A stretch of 64,000 bases of DNA. Origin: an uncultured Eubacteriales bacterium. GTDB taxonomy: Bacteria > Bacillota > Clostridia > Oscillospirales > Acutalibacteraceae. Positions 42,008 through 50,603 of this stretch are shown one piece after another; the stretch's first letter is position 1; every line of letters starts with the position of its first letter. Where the stretch lies: positions 1 through 64,000 of the forward strand of contig CAKSHJ010000006.1 of the NCBI GenBank assembly GCA_934457095.1, written 5' to 3'. Under the pieces are notes generated by a model. That model was not told the origin of the DNA, made no database searches, and saw only the letters and a program-made list of their open reading frames with translations. A program made the translations under genes and the position numbers.

Positions 42008-42682
42008 ATGAATTCAAAATGTCCCCGCTGCGGAGTTAACACCGTACAAAATGCAGTATTTTGTCAAAATTGCGGCGCTCCCCTACCGCAAGTACCGCCT
42101 CCGCCGCAGCAAACATACCAATCTCCACATGATTCTACACCGCTGTATTCACAGCAACCTTTTATGCTGCAACAAATATACGGCAAAATAAAAGGCGCTG
42201 CCATTGCTTGGCTGGTCGTCGGAATTCTTTGGGGACTTGGCAGCATGTTTTCTATTATATACAATGCTACAAGAGGAATTTATTATCTTTCTCATGCTTA
42301 CACAGGCGATTACGGTGATGCTGTGGGCGGCTTCATATATAGCTCGCTTATACTTGCAACGGCCATTATAAATATCATTTATGCCATCATCCACTTCGGT
42401 TACTTAAAAACACAGTATCTGAATCCCAATGCGATCCTCTCCAAAATTTACTCGCCTACACCGTATATCATCAGTATTGTCATCAATGTGATATTTTGCA
42501 GTGTTATCGGTATCATCGGCGGCGTTATTATGCTGACTGCGCGCTCAACCATACGCAATTACCAAATGATGTTTAGCGGCTTTGTTCCCCCGAATCCTAT
42601 GCAAAGTACAGGTATGCCACCTCAACCTCCCGTGCCGCCAAATCAGACTCCGCCGCAATCTGACGACCAAAATCAACCGTAA
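42008..42682 (+). CDS. Zinc-ribbon membrane protein, unknown function
   Basis: This 224-residue protein starts with a double-CxxC zinc ribbon (CPRCGVN and CQNCGAPLP, residues 5-26), then a Pro/Gln-rich linker, four membrane spans (about residues 60-180) and a Pro-rich tail with repeated PPQP-like pieces. Such zinc-ribbon membrane proteins are common in Firmicutes and have no assigned role. AGAAGGG precedes the ATG. The gene stands alone between recQ and sigK. Confidence 0.75.
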   Translation: MNSKCPRCGVNTVQNAVFCQNCGAPLPQVPPPPQQTYQSPHDSTPLYSQQPFMLQQIYGKIKGAAIAWLVVGILWGLGSMFSIIYNATRGIYYLSHAYTGDYGDAVGGFIYSSLILATAIINIIYAIIHFGYLKTQYLNPNAILSKIYSPTPYIISIVINVIFCSVIGIIGGVIMLTARSTIRNYQMMFSGFVPPNPMQSTGMPPQPPVPPNQTPPQSDDQNQP

Positions 42683-42688
42683 AAATGC

Positions 42689-42717
42689 AAAGAGACGGCA
42701 AAAACCGCCTCTTTTTT
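42689..42717. terminator. Bidirectional terminator before sigK
   Basis: AAAGAG-A-CGG pairs with CCG-C-CTCTTT (one internal mismatch), with a T-run to the right and A-rich sequence to the left, between converging genes. Confidence 0.75.
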
Positions 42718-42724
42718 ATGTAGT

Positions 42725-43414
42725 TTATTTGGAAAAGCGTTTATTAAGCGCAAGCAAAGCCTTTTTCTCTATGCGACTGACATACGACCGAGAAATACCC
42801 AAAACCGAGGCAACTTCCCGTTGAGCCAGCGGCTTACTGCCCGGCACCAAGCCGTATCGCAGACAAATGATTGACTGCTCTCTGGGAGAAAGCTCTTCCT
42901 CCATATAGGTTTTTAATTTTTCAATTTTTATCTTATTATCAATGCTTTCCACCATATTATCCTCACACGCCATGGTATCCATCAGCGTAAGCGCATTTCC
43001 ATCACGATCGGTGTCAATCGGTTCATTCATGGAAATATCTTGCGCTGTTTTTTTTGTTGTACGGAAAAACATTAAAATTTCATTTTCAATACAGCGTGCG
43101 GCATAACTGGAAAGCCGTATTCCCTTATCGGTATTGAAGGAATCCACAGCCTTGATTAGACCAATCGTGCCAATCGAAATCAAATCGTCCTGTTCACCGG
43201 AATTTGCATAATATTTTTTAATAATGTGCGCCACCAAACGCAAATTATGCTCGATTAATCGATTTCTCGCCTCTTGGTCGCCACGATTTCGTTTTTCAAG
43301 ATACTCTCTCTCCTCTTTAGCACTTAGCGGTTTTGGAAACGAACCCGAACCTGTCACATGTAAAACCATAAAAATCAAATCGGAGAAAATACGGAGTAAA
43401 AATCCACCTATCAT
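42725..43414 (-). CDS. sigK: RNA polymerase sporulation sigma factor SigK
   Basis: A 229-residue sigma-70 factor. It begins with a hydrophobic pro-sequence of about 20 residues (MIGGFLLRIFSDLIFMVLHV), then FPKPLSAKEEREYLE, and region 2 with IEHNLRLVAHIIKKYY, DLISIGTIGLIKAVDSF and ARCIENEILM. Region 4 has SPREQSIICLRYGL and the helix-turn-helix VLGISRSYVSRIEKKAL. The pro-sequence implies activation by SpoIVFB-type cleavage in the mother cell. The gene is continuous, with no skin element. It drives late mother-cell genes such as coat and germination genes. Confidence 0.94.
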   Translation of the reverse strand: MIGGFLLRIFSDLIFMVLHVTGSGSFPKPLSAKEEREYLEKRNRGDQEARNRLIEHNLRLVAHIIKKYYANSGEQDDLISIGTIGLIKAVDSFNTDKGIRLSSYAARCIENEILMFFRTTKKTAQDISMNEPIDTDRDGNALTLMDTMACEDNMVESIDNKIKIEKLKTYMEEELSPREQSIICLRYGLVPGSKPLAQREVASVLGISRSYVSRIEKKALLALNKRFSK

Positions 43415-43543
43415 TTACAAACACCTGCCCCATCATAATTGATACATGTTATGCCCCAGTATGCCTGTTCGTTGCATGTACCCGTAAAAAATAAACCCCA
43501 ACCCGTAAAACTTATGTGTTACGAATTGAAGTATACAGAAAAT

Positions 43544-43798
43544 TTAGTTGCCAGCGCTTGCTGTGTATTTTTGCTTTACCTTTTGCATTTTTTGCGGTTC
43601 GGCCTGCTCCGACGGATACCAACCTTTCGCTGCCATTTTTTTGTAAATTTCATCTTGCATGCTTAGAGAATCCTGCAAAGCCTTGTCAAAAGCGCCGTGT
43701 ACATTTGCCGTTGATGACTCTATGGTTCCGTGCAAATACAAATCGCACACACCTTTTGTAGTCAGCAGCATATTTTCCATTAAACTTTTATCGTCCAT
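43544..43798 (-). CDS. CotF-family spore coat protein
   Basis: An 84-residue protein: LMENMLLTTKGVCDLYLHGTI, then SSTANVHGAFDKALQDSLSM, then DEIYKKMAAKGWYPSEQA. This is the typical short CotF-type (ferritin-like helix pair) spore coat protein of Clostridia. AGAGGTG precedes the ATG. It lies 15 bases after a smaller gene of similar type, so two coat-like proteins are made together, next to the sigma factor that normally switches on such genes. Confidence 0.9.
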   Translation of the reverse strand: MDDKSLMENMLLTTKGVCDLYLHGTIESSTANVHGAFDKALQDSLSMQDEIYKKMAAKGWYPSEQAEPQKMQKVKQKYTASAGN

Positions 43799-43813
43799 AT
43801 TTCACCTCTAAAA

Positions 43814-43987
43814 TTATACCAATTGTATAAATTGACTAAAAATTTGCTGATGTTTCTCGGCCAATTGCTGTGCATATTGCTTTAATTGTGGGTCCTGTAA
43901 ATTCTGCGCGGCCTCCTGACACTGTGTTTTTAAAAATTGTTCGTGGCCCAATGCGTCGTCAATATAACTTAATTCTTTCGGACTCAT
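43814..43987 (-). CDS. Small companion of the CotF coat protein (57 residues)
   Basis: This short gene has a perfect GGAGGTGATTTG before the ATG at 43987 and a TAA at 43814-43816. The protein begins MSPKELSYIDDALGHEQFLK, then QDPQLKQYAQQLAEKH, and is almost wholly helical and rich in Gln. The DP.L....Q..A.KH pattern is what one finds in ferritin-like coat proteins, where two such halves pair. Upstream on the minus strand GCATAA and CATACT are about 16 bases apart and resemble a sigma-E/K type promoter, weak evidence only. A sporulation role is inferred from context. Confidence 0.78.
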   Translation of the reverse strand: MSPKELSYIDDALGHEQFLKTQCQEAAQNLQDPQLKQYAQQLAEKHQQIFSQFIQLV

Positions 43988-44043
43988 TCAAATCACCTCC
44001 GATATTAGTATGGGTAAATTTTAACTGCTTATGCTCCCTTATT

Positions 44044-44082
44044 CAAAAAGAAAACAGCAACGGTAAATTCCGTCACTGTTTT
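44044..44082 (-). terminator. Terminator after the M6 protease gene
   Basis: On the minus strand AAAACAGTGACGG pairs with CCGTTGCTGTTTT (including G-U pairs), followed by CTTTTT. Confidence 0.8.
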
Positions 44083-44103
44083 TCAACGCTATATTTTTTT
44101 ATT

Positions 44104-46962
44104 TTAACTGCATTTCTCTCTTCGTGAAAACACGATCCCCATCACAGTAATTGCAAGCGCACCACCTAATACCACAAGCAAAATCAATGTACGGTCATCT
44201 CCTGTTGAGGGATTATTTTGAGCAATTATTCCGTTTTTCGGGCTGACTGCCGCTTGATTACCTTCTAATGGTTCGGTGTTGCCGGTACTATTTGCATTGC
44301 CATTTGTATCACCAGGGGTACTGTTACCACTGCCTGCAGTGTTATCGTTATTTCCGGGGGTTTTCCTCACCTCTTCAAATACCGGCGTATAAACGGTATC
44401 TGCATCTACTTCGGTTATCTCCGGCGACCAACCTCTAAAAATATAATCAAACCCGTCCGTAGAAGCCTTCGTTGGAGTTTCGCTGATAGAAGGACGGGTA
44501 CCCTTGTCTATTTTTTCCTCTTTTAATATCGATCCGTCGCCATTTTTAAAGGTTACTGTTACTTGCTCTATTAGAACAGGCGCCTTGTAAAAACGTACAT
44601 CCATGGAACCGGCCATAGTAGGCGCTGCGGCACAGTAAACCTTGCCATCCATTACCGCGGTAGAAATCTTACCAACCGGACTGTAAACGGTATCGCCCAA
44701 TTTTTGCAGCTGAGTGGGCTCATTCAATGGCGCATAATAGGTATAAGCTTTCTCGTTTTCCACCACAGAAACATACAAATTTTCCTGGTCAGCCGTCACA
44801 CTTGCCGAAAGTGGCCCGTTTGGCAAATTGGTTAATTCATGGTTAGCTATTAGAGCGCCATTTTCAAAAATTTTGAGCTTTGTTGCCTTACCGGAATACG
44901 TGTTTAATACATAGGTCTTACCGCCCTGCGTGGTCACAGAATTTATCTGTGCCGCTGTACCATCATCTTTTGCAAGCTCGTTCCACTGGTCGTTTTGCAA
45001 AGCATAGACATGCGTAGCAGATTGCTGGCCTGTTCCCATTCTGAAATCTCCGTAGACAATGGCAGGCATACCGTTCTGCTCAAAAATAACCGGAGAAGTA
45101 ACGCTAGCTCCCACGTTGAAAGCGCCGCCTACCGCTTGAAATGCATTATTTTCTAATTTATACAATTGAAGCGTATTATTATTATCTGCCAAAGCGTAGA
45201 GTGTATTACCTACCACTCCCAACGCGAGTTTATTAGCTACTATATTGGCAATTTGAGCAGTCTCTTGCCAAATTCCGTTGGTATATTTTTTCAATACCAC
45301 TTGTGTAGTTGGCGTATATTGGGCGCCCAAAACATATATCTCGTCGTTTAAAACTGCCATAGAGCAATTATTTAAATTAGTAGCAACAGTAGTCGGCGTT
45401 GACCAATCTCCGTCTTTATACACAGTAACACTGCTCGACCGCATCATAGGATTTTCAGCAAGCATATACAATGCTGAACCGTTCGTGAGTATTTGGGTTT
45501 CAGTTCCCTTCATACTCGTAACCGGAGAGCTGCCGTCTTTATTCACAACCTGTTCCCACAGACCAAGCTGACCGTAATCCGGAAATTCCACAGTAAAGGT
45601 AATGGAACTGTCCTCTTGCTGCGTCACCTTGATTTGCATGCCGGAATTTTGACCGTTAGAATAGCAAATTGCACCTTGCGCCAGCGTTGCCGTTGTGTCT
45701 GTTGTGCCAATAGCATCACGTTTTGCCTTATAACTCGTCAAACCTACTTGCGCATCTTTCACGGCCTCTGCCGTATCCGTGCCGTTCGGTCGGAACACAT
45801 AAACATAGTCTTGGTCTCCAAGGTTCCCTTGATATTCCAAAGCAGTATTTATGCGGTAAACAATTAGACCCGAACCCGCAATGCCTTTATCTATGTCATA
45901 TAACTTAGCTGCATTTTGGGCACCTTGCTTACGGTATTCCACTACAAAATATTCCGAACCGGAATACGGCGTTTTAAATTTCAGAGCCTGCGGTTTCGTA
46001 TTATCATTGTATGCGGTTGTTGCATCATACAGCGTATAGGTTGCATTTTGCGTCTTTTGTTCCTGTACACTCGACCAACCTAATCTTTCTCTGGTAACAG
46101 CCAACGGCAACGGATTTCCCACCGGAGAACTCATTGGATCCCAAGTGCCAACGGGGGTTGTATTGCCCCCGGTGCGGTAATAGTCGGGTATACCCAGCGT
46201 ATGAATATACTCGTGCGCAGCTGTAGTAGGTGTAAAGCTGTCGTAACCGTTTGCGCTGACTTTGGCCTCCATTACATTATAAGAACCGATGGTTTTACCC
46301 AGATATTTCTTGCTTGAATCGCCAAAACTGGAAGCATGATTGGAAAATGTGCCTTGTTTTCCGGTGGCAACCGAGGCCAAAACTGTCAAATTGTCTATTA
46401 CACCGTCATTATTTTTGTCTACATCGCCTATATTAAACGTCGAATAATTATTTTGCAACGCTGTAACAATTTCGCTAATTAAATCGGCGTCTCCGGAAGA
46501 CCCTTGATACGCTTGAGCATTTTTGCTCAAGGTAATATAGGTAACTTTACCGTCTGTTTGAGTTTGCGGAAAATAAGAGGTTATCTTATGCTGCCCGTTG
46601 GACATATCGCGCAGATATTCATATACAGAGCCTTGTATATATTTACTGCCATCTCCGTTGTATTTCAACTGCAAGGACTCCCAATAAGTGCGCGGGGCAC
46701 CTGCACCGCCGGCATACGTCTTATTATAGCCTGTACCTCCGTCTCCCTCAGTATTGTTGTCCTGAAAGCGTACCACCACCACTAAATTACCGGCATCTGT
46801 CACGGTGTTAGCCGCCATAACATTTGTTTTCACCACCGTAAACGGCAAAGCTGCCAGCAATACTGCCATCCCCAATGCAATACACCCAATGCGAAGCAAT
46901 CGGCGCTTTTCGCAAAAGCGATGCGCCAATATCTGTGCTGTACCGGTTCCGTAATTTTTCAT
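44104..46962 (-). CDS. Wall-anchored M6-family metalloprotease
   Basis: A 952-residue secreted protein from the ATG at 46962 behind AAGGAAAG. A signal peptide spans about residues 20-50. The M6 (immune inhibitor A-like) catalytic domain follows, with AAHEYIHTLGIPDYY (His250, Glu251, His254, Asp260) and the Met-turn DPMSSP at 275-280. DVDKNNDGVIDN at 180-191 looks like a calcium loop. Residues about 480-800 are repeats with a W or Y near each end, suggesting a beta-propeller. A Listeria-type repeat (near 830-890), a Thr/Asn/Gly linker and the sorting signal NPSTGD, membrane span and RREKCS tail complete it. Substrate unknown. Confidence 0.88.
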   Translation of the reverse strand: MKNYGTGTAQILAHRFCEKRRLLRIGCIALGMAVLLAALPFTVVKTNVMAANTVTDAGNLVVVVRFQDNNTEGDGGTGYNKTYAGGAGAPRTYWESLQLKYNGDGSKYIQGSVYEYLRDMSNGQHKITSYFPQTQTDGKVTYITLSKNAQAYQGSSGDADLISEIVTALQNNYSTFNIGDVDKNNDGVIDNLTVLASVATGKQGTFSNHASSFGDSSKKYLGKTIGSYNVMEAKVSANGYDSFTPTTAAHEYIHTLGIPDYYRTGGNTTPVGTWDPMSSPVGNPLPLAVTRERLGWSSVQEQKTQNATYTLYDATTAYNDNTKPQALKFKTPYSGSEYFVVEYRKQGAQNAAKLYDIDKGIAGSGLIVYRINTALEYQGNLGDQDYVYVFRPNGTDTAEAVKDAQVGLTSYKAKRDAIGTTDTTATLAQGAICYSNGQNSGMQIKVTQQEDSSITFTVEFPDYGQLGLWEQVVNKDGSSPVTSMKGTETQILTNGSALYMLAENPMMRSSSVTVYKDGDWSTPTTVATNLNNCSMAVLNDEIYVLGAQYTPTTQVVLKKYTNGIWQETAQIANIVANKLALGVVGNTLYALADNNNTLQLYKLENNAFQAVGGAFNVGASVTSPVIFEQNGMPAIVYGDFRMGTGQQSATHVYALQNDQWNELAKDDGTAAQINSVTTQGGKTYVLNTYSGKATKLKIFENGALIANHELTNLPNGPLSASVTADQENLYVSVVENEKAYTYYAPLNEPTQLQKLGDTVYSPVGKISTAVMDGKVYCAAAPTMAGSMDVRFYKAPVLIEQVTVTFKNGDGSILKEEKIDKGTRPSISETPTKASTDGFDYIFRGWSPEITEVDADTVYTPVFEEVRKTPGNNDNTAGSGNSTPGDTNGNANSTGNTEPLEGNQAAVSPKNGIIAQNNPSTGDDRTLILLVVLGGALAITVMGIVFSRREKCS

Positions 46963-47151
46963 AAGCCACACTTTCCTTTTTTATAGTTTATATTACTGTA
47001 TATTGTTGTATATAAAATCATTATGGCATATTTTTGAAGAAAAAGCAAGTATTTGTTTAAAATGCCTAAAAAACATCTACACTCTCTCCTAATATAAAGA
47101 AAAAATACAAATAAAACAAATTTAATTTGTGGAATATGCACAAATTCATGC

Positions 47152-48282
47152 TTAGTAATTTCCGGAAAAAAATTGGCTATTTTGAGGCAACTCATATCCC
47201 TGAAAATAATCAGCGAAATCCAGTTTGAGATAATCGCATAAGCTTGCCAGTTCCACCATGGTATTGTCATTCACAGGAATACCATTTTCTCGCCTGTTTT
47301 TTTCCGCCAAAATTTCTTTTTCACCGTGGGTATAAATTTGCTCTTTTCCATCGGCCTTCGGGCTTTCCCGCAACGCCTTCAAATATGCAGAAAAATGCGC
47401 CTTAATTTTCTCTGCATCCCCGAAAATTGCAGGATTCATCGCCATAAACCCATGACAAATTCCAGTTTTGTCGTCAAATGTGCAACATTGGTCAGAGGTT
47501 ACACCCAACGAGAGAATCGAACTAAAAATTTCACAAAGCATACCGTAGCCGTAGCCTTTATGACTACCATTGACCTCCTCGCAACCGCCAAGCGGCATAA
47601 TGCCTCCTCCGCCTTTCGAAACAATATTGGAAAGCACGCGCGGCGCATCGTTGGTCGCATGACCGTTTTCATCTAAAGCCCATCCATCCGGCAAAGGTTT
47701 GCCCGCTTTGTTATACATCTCCAGCTTACCCCTTGTCACCACCGTAGTGGAACAGTCAAAAAAGAACGGGTATGGCTCTGCGGGCATAGCAACCGCAATT
47801 GGATTAGAACCTAACATAGCCTGTTTGCCAAAGGTTGGTACCATAATAGCCTCGGAATTGGTACATGCCATACCCAAAAAACCTTGGTCACAGGCCATTT
47901 TACTGTAAAAACCGGCAATACCAAAATGGTTGGAATTGCGCACTGTAATGATACCAATCCCAGCAATTCTAGCCTTTTCTATCGCCTTTTCCATGGCGTA
48001 CTTGCTGATAAGCTGACCCATTCCATGATGACCGTCCACAACGGCAGAAACGGGCGTTTCAAAAACCACCTCCGGTTTACCATCCAAATGAATCAATCCC
48101 TTTTCAATGCCTTTATGGTAGCGCACCATTCTCTGCATACCATGGCTTTCAAAACCGTGCAAATCAGCTGCCAACAGCACATCTGTAATCACACTGCTTT
48201 CCTCAGCATCAAACCCAAAGGCAATAAACACATCTTTACAAAACTGGTTCAATTCTTGATAACTCCAATTGACATAACCCAT
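47152..48282 (-). CDS. Malate/L-lactate dehydrogenase (Ldh2 family)
   Basis: A 376-residue NAD(P)-dependent 2-hydroxyacid dehydrogenase of the Ldh2/MDH2 fold. It contains ADLHGFESHGMQRM, VDGHHGMGQLISKYAM, VRNSNHFGIAGFYSKMA, and MLGSNPIAVAMPA, all typical of the family, and the catalytic His is in the SNHFG segment. Members oxidise malate, lactate, ureidoglycolate or sulfolactate; the exact substrate is not readable. CGGAGGAG precedes the ATG. It stands alone between two exported proteins. Confidence 0.9.
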   Translation of the reverse strand: MGYVNWSYQELNQFCKDVFIAFGFDAEESSVITDVLLAADLHGFESHGMQRMVRYHKGIEKGLIHLDGKPEVVFETPVSAVVDGHHGMGQLISKYAMEKAIEKARIAGIGIITVRNSNHFGIAGFYSKMACDQGFLGMACTNSEAIMVPTFGKQAMLGSNPIAVAMPAEPYPFFFDCSTTVVTRGKLEMYNKAGKPLPDGWALDENGHATNDAPRVLSNIVSKGGGGIMPLGGCEEVNGSHKGYGYGMLCEIFSSILSLGVTSDQCCTFDDKTGICHGFMAMNPAIFGDAEKIKAHFSAYLKALRESPKADGKEQIYTHGEKEILAEKNRRENGIPVNDNTMVELASLCDYLKLDFADYFQGYELPQNSQFFSGNY

Positions 48283-48372
48283 AAAATTCTCCTCCGATTT
48301 TTATTTATTTTCTTTGTTATCATGCTTCATTTTTATAAAATTATGTTAAAAAATCTAACAAAAATAAAGAAA

Positions 48373-48404
48373 CAAACGCACGGTTTTATTCTCCGTGCGT
48401 TTTC
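48373..48404. terminator. Terminator after the PI-PLC gene
   Basis: ACGCACGG pairs with CCGTGCGT around a TTTTATTCT loop, with T-rich sequence on both strands. On the minus strand it ends the PI-PLC transcript. Confidence 0.8.
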
Positions 48405-48426
48405 TTCTTTATGTTCTATAAGTTAA

Positions 48427-49461
48427 TTATCTGCGGTTACACTGAATAATCGCATTGATTAAACGTTCGCCAGGAAAATCTGCCATCACAATACCCGCAT
48501 ATTTTACATTGTTGTTATTTAAATAGTTAGCCGTCAAAGTGTTGGTACCTTCAAAGTAAATGGTAGCGAACCACAGAAACCGGTTATCGCGCGGGAAATC
48601 CGGATAGTAGCCTGCAAAACCCGGGTGCGTTAAAGCTGTGGACAATCTTGGAGCAGAAGTGCCCGGAGAACTATGTCCGCTAGCCACGAAATACGGGAAA
48701 CTGCCGCCGGAAGCGGACAGATAGTTTGCATAAATTTGATTGGTATTGTTTCTGTTGTTACTGTTTACAAGCTGAGACTTGATTTTTTCCCATTTGGAAT
48801 ACAAATCCCAGTTTGTGCTCAAAGAGTACGAATCCTGAATATTCATGCTTCTGTAGGGAATACCGTAAGAATGCAAAGAAGCAACATCGGAAAGCAAGAC
48901 AATTTTGCCTCTCAGCTGGCCGAAAGTCGGATTAGTCTGTCCTCCGGTATAGAAAATATTCTTATATCTGTTGTAATAATAGTCAAAAGCTTTTTTCATC
49001 TGCGTATCACTTACAGAGGAATTCTCTTGTTTTACGCGAATAAATACAGCTTCTGTGGGGTTGCTCGCCAAGAAATCCTTCACAGTTCTGAGTACATCCT
49101 CAAATTGAGTACCCAAATAAACAATACCATGGTAGTTATCCAATTGGCTTTCGCTGGTATATTTCAAACGAATATCCAATACACGAATGCCACTGTCAAG
49201 CTGTTGTCTCAAATTCATTGTTTGTGTACGGGTAATATCACCGCCAAATAAATTAGAAGCGTAAGCCATCGTGTCATGGGTACCCGGCAAAGAAAGCTCG
49301 CTCACTTTTCTATTGTCGGGAATCCAATCCATCCAGCCGCTTCTTGTTTGGGTTTTGCGCTCCTCATGCCAATAGGCAGTGTCATAGTGGGCTGATACTG
49401 TGCAAGTAAAAATAGAAGCTACAAAAATGACCGCCAGTATCGCCAAAATTTTTTTCTTCAT
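48427..49461 (-). CDS. Secreted phosphatidylinositol-specific phospholipase C-like protein
   Basis: A 344-residue protein with a clear signal peptide (MKKKILAILAVIFVASIFTC then a VSA cleavage site). The PI-PLC X domain is evident: LSLPGTHDTMAY with the first catalytic His, VLDIRLKY with the Asp-Arg pair, DNYHGIVYLGTQFEDVL with the second His, and AVFIRVK. It is expected to cleave phosphatidylinositol or GPI-linked lipids outside the cell. In gut bacteria it could act on host membranes, which is inference. AAAAGGAG precedes the ATG. Confidence 0.9.
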   Translation of the reverse strand: MKKKILAILAVIFVASIFTCTVSAHYDTAYWHEERKTQTRSGWMDWIPDNRKVSELSLPGTHDTMAYASNLFGGDITRTQTMNLRQQLDSGIRVLDIRLKYTSESQLDNYHGIVYLGTQFEDVLRTVKDFLASNPTEAVFIRVKQENSSVSDTQMKKAFDYYYNRYKNIFYTGGQTNPTFGQLRGKIVLLSDVASLHSYGIPYRSMNIQDSYSLSTNWDLYSKWEKIKSQLVNSNNRNNTNQIYANYLSASGGSFPYFVASGHSSPGTSAPRLSTALTHPGFAGYYPDFPRDNRFLWFATIYFEGTNTLTANYLNNNNVKYAGIVMADFPGERLINAIIQCNRR

Positions 49462-49783
49462 GCCGCATTCTCCTTTTCGTTAAAAATTCTTTGTTAACCA
49501 TGAACAAAATCAGAAAAATATTCCCCCTGTTTAAATATGAAAAATCAGTTATGTTCAGAATAAAATACAAGTTTATATTTACTAATTTTTACACATTGTA
49601 TAATAAATACTTCAAAAAAACAAGTCTTTTTTGAATATTATGTGAAATTTCCTGATTTTTTTCTGAAGTTCTTATGAAAAAACTTACTAGTCTTCTCATT
49701 ACGTCAAGTTTAGATATAAAAAGAACCGCACCGATTTCCGCTGTGCGATTCCTAAATATCTAAACTCCTCTTCAAACTGTAGT
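49462..49783. other. AT-rich gap without a gene
   Basis: About 320 AT-rich bases. The left end carries the ribosome site and presumably the promoter of the PI-PLC gene. The right half has the orphan minus-strand terminator at 49719-49751. I see no reading frame with a ribosome site. Confidence 0.5.
49719..49751 (-). terminator. Orphan minus-strand terminator
   Basis: On the minus strand AATCGCAC pairs with GTGCGGTT (one G-U pair), followed by CTTTTT. No minus-strand gene lies close upstream, so the gene it once ended may have been lost. Confidence 0.6.
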
Positions 49784-50137
49784 ATGTTGTGTATTTTGAT
49801 ACTTACATTAACGGCATGCATAAAACCACCAAGTCGAAATTTGTCGGAAAACTCAAATCCGCAAGCAAGTGCAACACAGAATGAAAATGAAAAGATGATA
49901 GAAGAAAATACGATAAGGTTAGAACCATTGTTTTCCTCAGGAGATTATTATTACGATTCTTACAAAACAGCACAGTTATTTGCAAAAGATTTAAATAGCG
50001 TTGGGGTAATGACCATAGTTGATATAAAAATCGAAAATGATACGGAATACCCTGAAGATGTTTTGCTCGCTTTTATTACAGATGAAAGAGATCTATGGGA
50101 CTGCGTGGTGTCAAAGGCGAACGCAGTCATGAAGTAA
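49784..50137 (+). CDS. Possible lipoprotein, start poorly supported
   Basis: A 117-residue frame starts with a short hydrophobic stretch and lipobox MLCILILTLTAC, then a polar tail. A lipoprotein signal normally starts with one or more Lys or Arg, and these are missing. There is no ribosome site before the ATG, and a stop codon lies eight codons upstream without another start. This looks like the remnant of a lipoprotein gene that lost its 5' end, although a poorly expressed intact gene is possible. The C-terminal part is hydrophilic and matches no family I know. Confidence 0.45.
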   Translation: MLCILILTLTACIKPPSRNLSENSNPQASATQNENEKMIEENTIRLEPLFSSGDYYYDSYKTAQLFAKDLNSVGVMTIVDIKIENDTEYPEDVLLAFITDERDLWDCVVSKANAVMK

Positions 50138-50412
50138 AACGATTCCATGTTTCTGATACTTCTCCCCTATAGCCGCACTCCTTTTTCTTTCCTCCATTCT
50201 TAACACCTCCTTCTTTTTTCATTTTAAAGAACGAAAAATAGAAAGAAAATTATTTTTCGTTCATGACTTCTATCGATATTGAACAACTATGTTATAACAC
50301 AGATTAGCATAAAAACAACAAAAAACGTCCGCAAAAATTCTATAGAAAACCTAAATAAATTAAAATGCTACAAAATAGATGTATACTTGGTTACATACCC
50401 TATTTATTGTAA

Positions 50413-50448
50413 AAACAAAAAGTCCGAACACGAAGTGTGCCCAGACTC
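50413..50448 (-). terminator. Terminator after tRNA-Leu(TAA)
   Basis: On the minus strand AGTCTGGGCAC pairs fully (with G-U pairs) with GTGTTCGGACT, followed by TTTTTGTTTTT. It starts only a few bases after the tRNA 3' end. Confidence 0.85.
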
Positions 50449-50452
50449 AGTT

Positions 50453-50539
50453 TGGTGCTGGTAGCCAGACTTGAACTGGCACGGTATTGCTACCGAGGGA
50501 TTTTAAGTCCCTTGTGTCTGCCGATTCCACCATACCAGC
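50453..50539 (-). tRNA. tRNA-Leu (anticodon TAA)
   Basis: On the minus strand the gene begins GCTGGTA and ends TACCAGC-A-CCA. The anticodon stem AGGGA/TCCCT encloses CTTAAAA (anticodon TAA), with a long variable arm. Confidence 0.95.
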
Positions 50540-50553
50540 ACGGAACGCTTGTA

Positions 50554-50582
50554 ATTATAGCATAGCCGCACCGTAAAAGCAA
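50554..50582 (-). promoter_or_regulatory. Promoter of tRNA-Leu(TAA)
   Basis: On the minus strand TTGCTT (50582-50577) and perfect TATAAT (50559-50554) are spaced by 17 bases. Confidence 0.75.
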
Positions 50583-50603
50583 GCATTTTATGTGCAGAAT
50601 CGA

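Noticed and set aside
46959..47270. Minus-strand open frame of 103 codons at the end of the dehydrogenase gene
   Set aside because: It is mostly the dehydrogenase in another frame and lacks a ribosome site.
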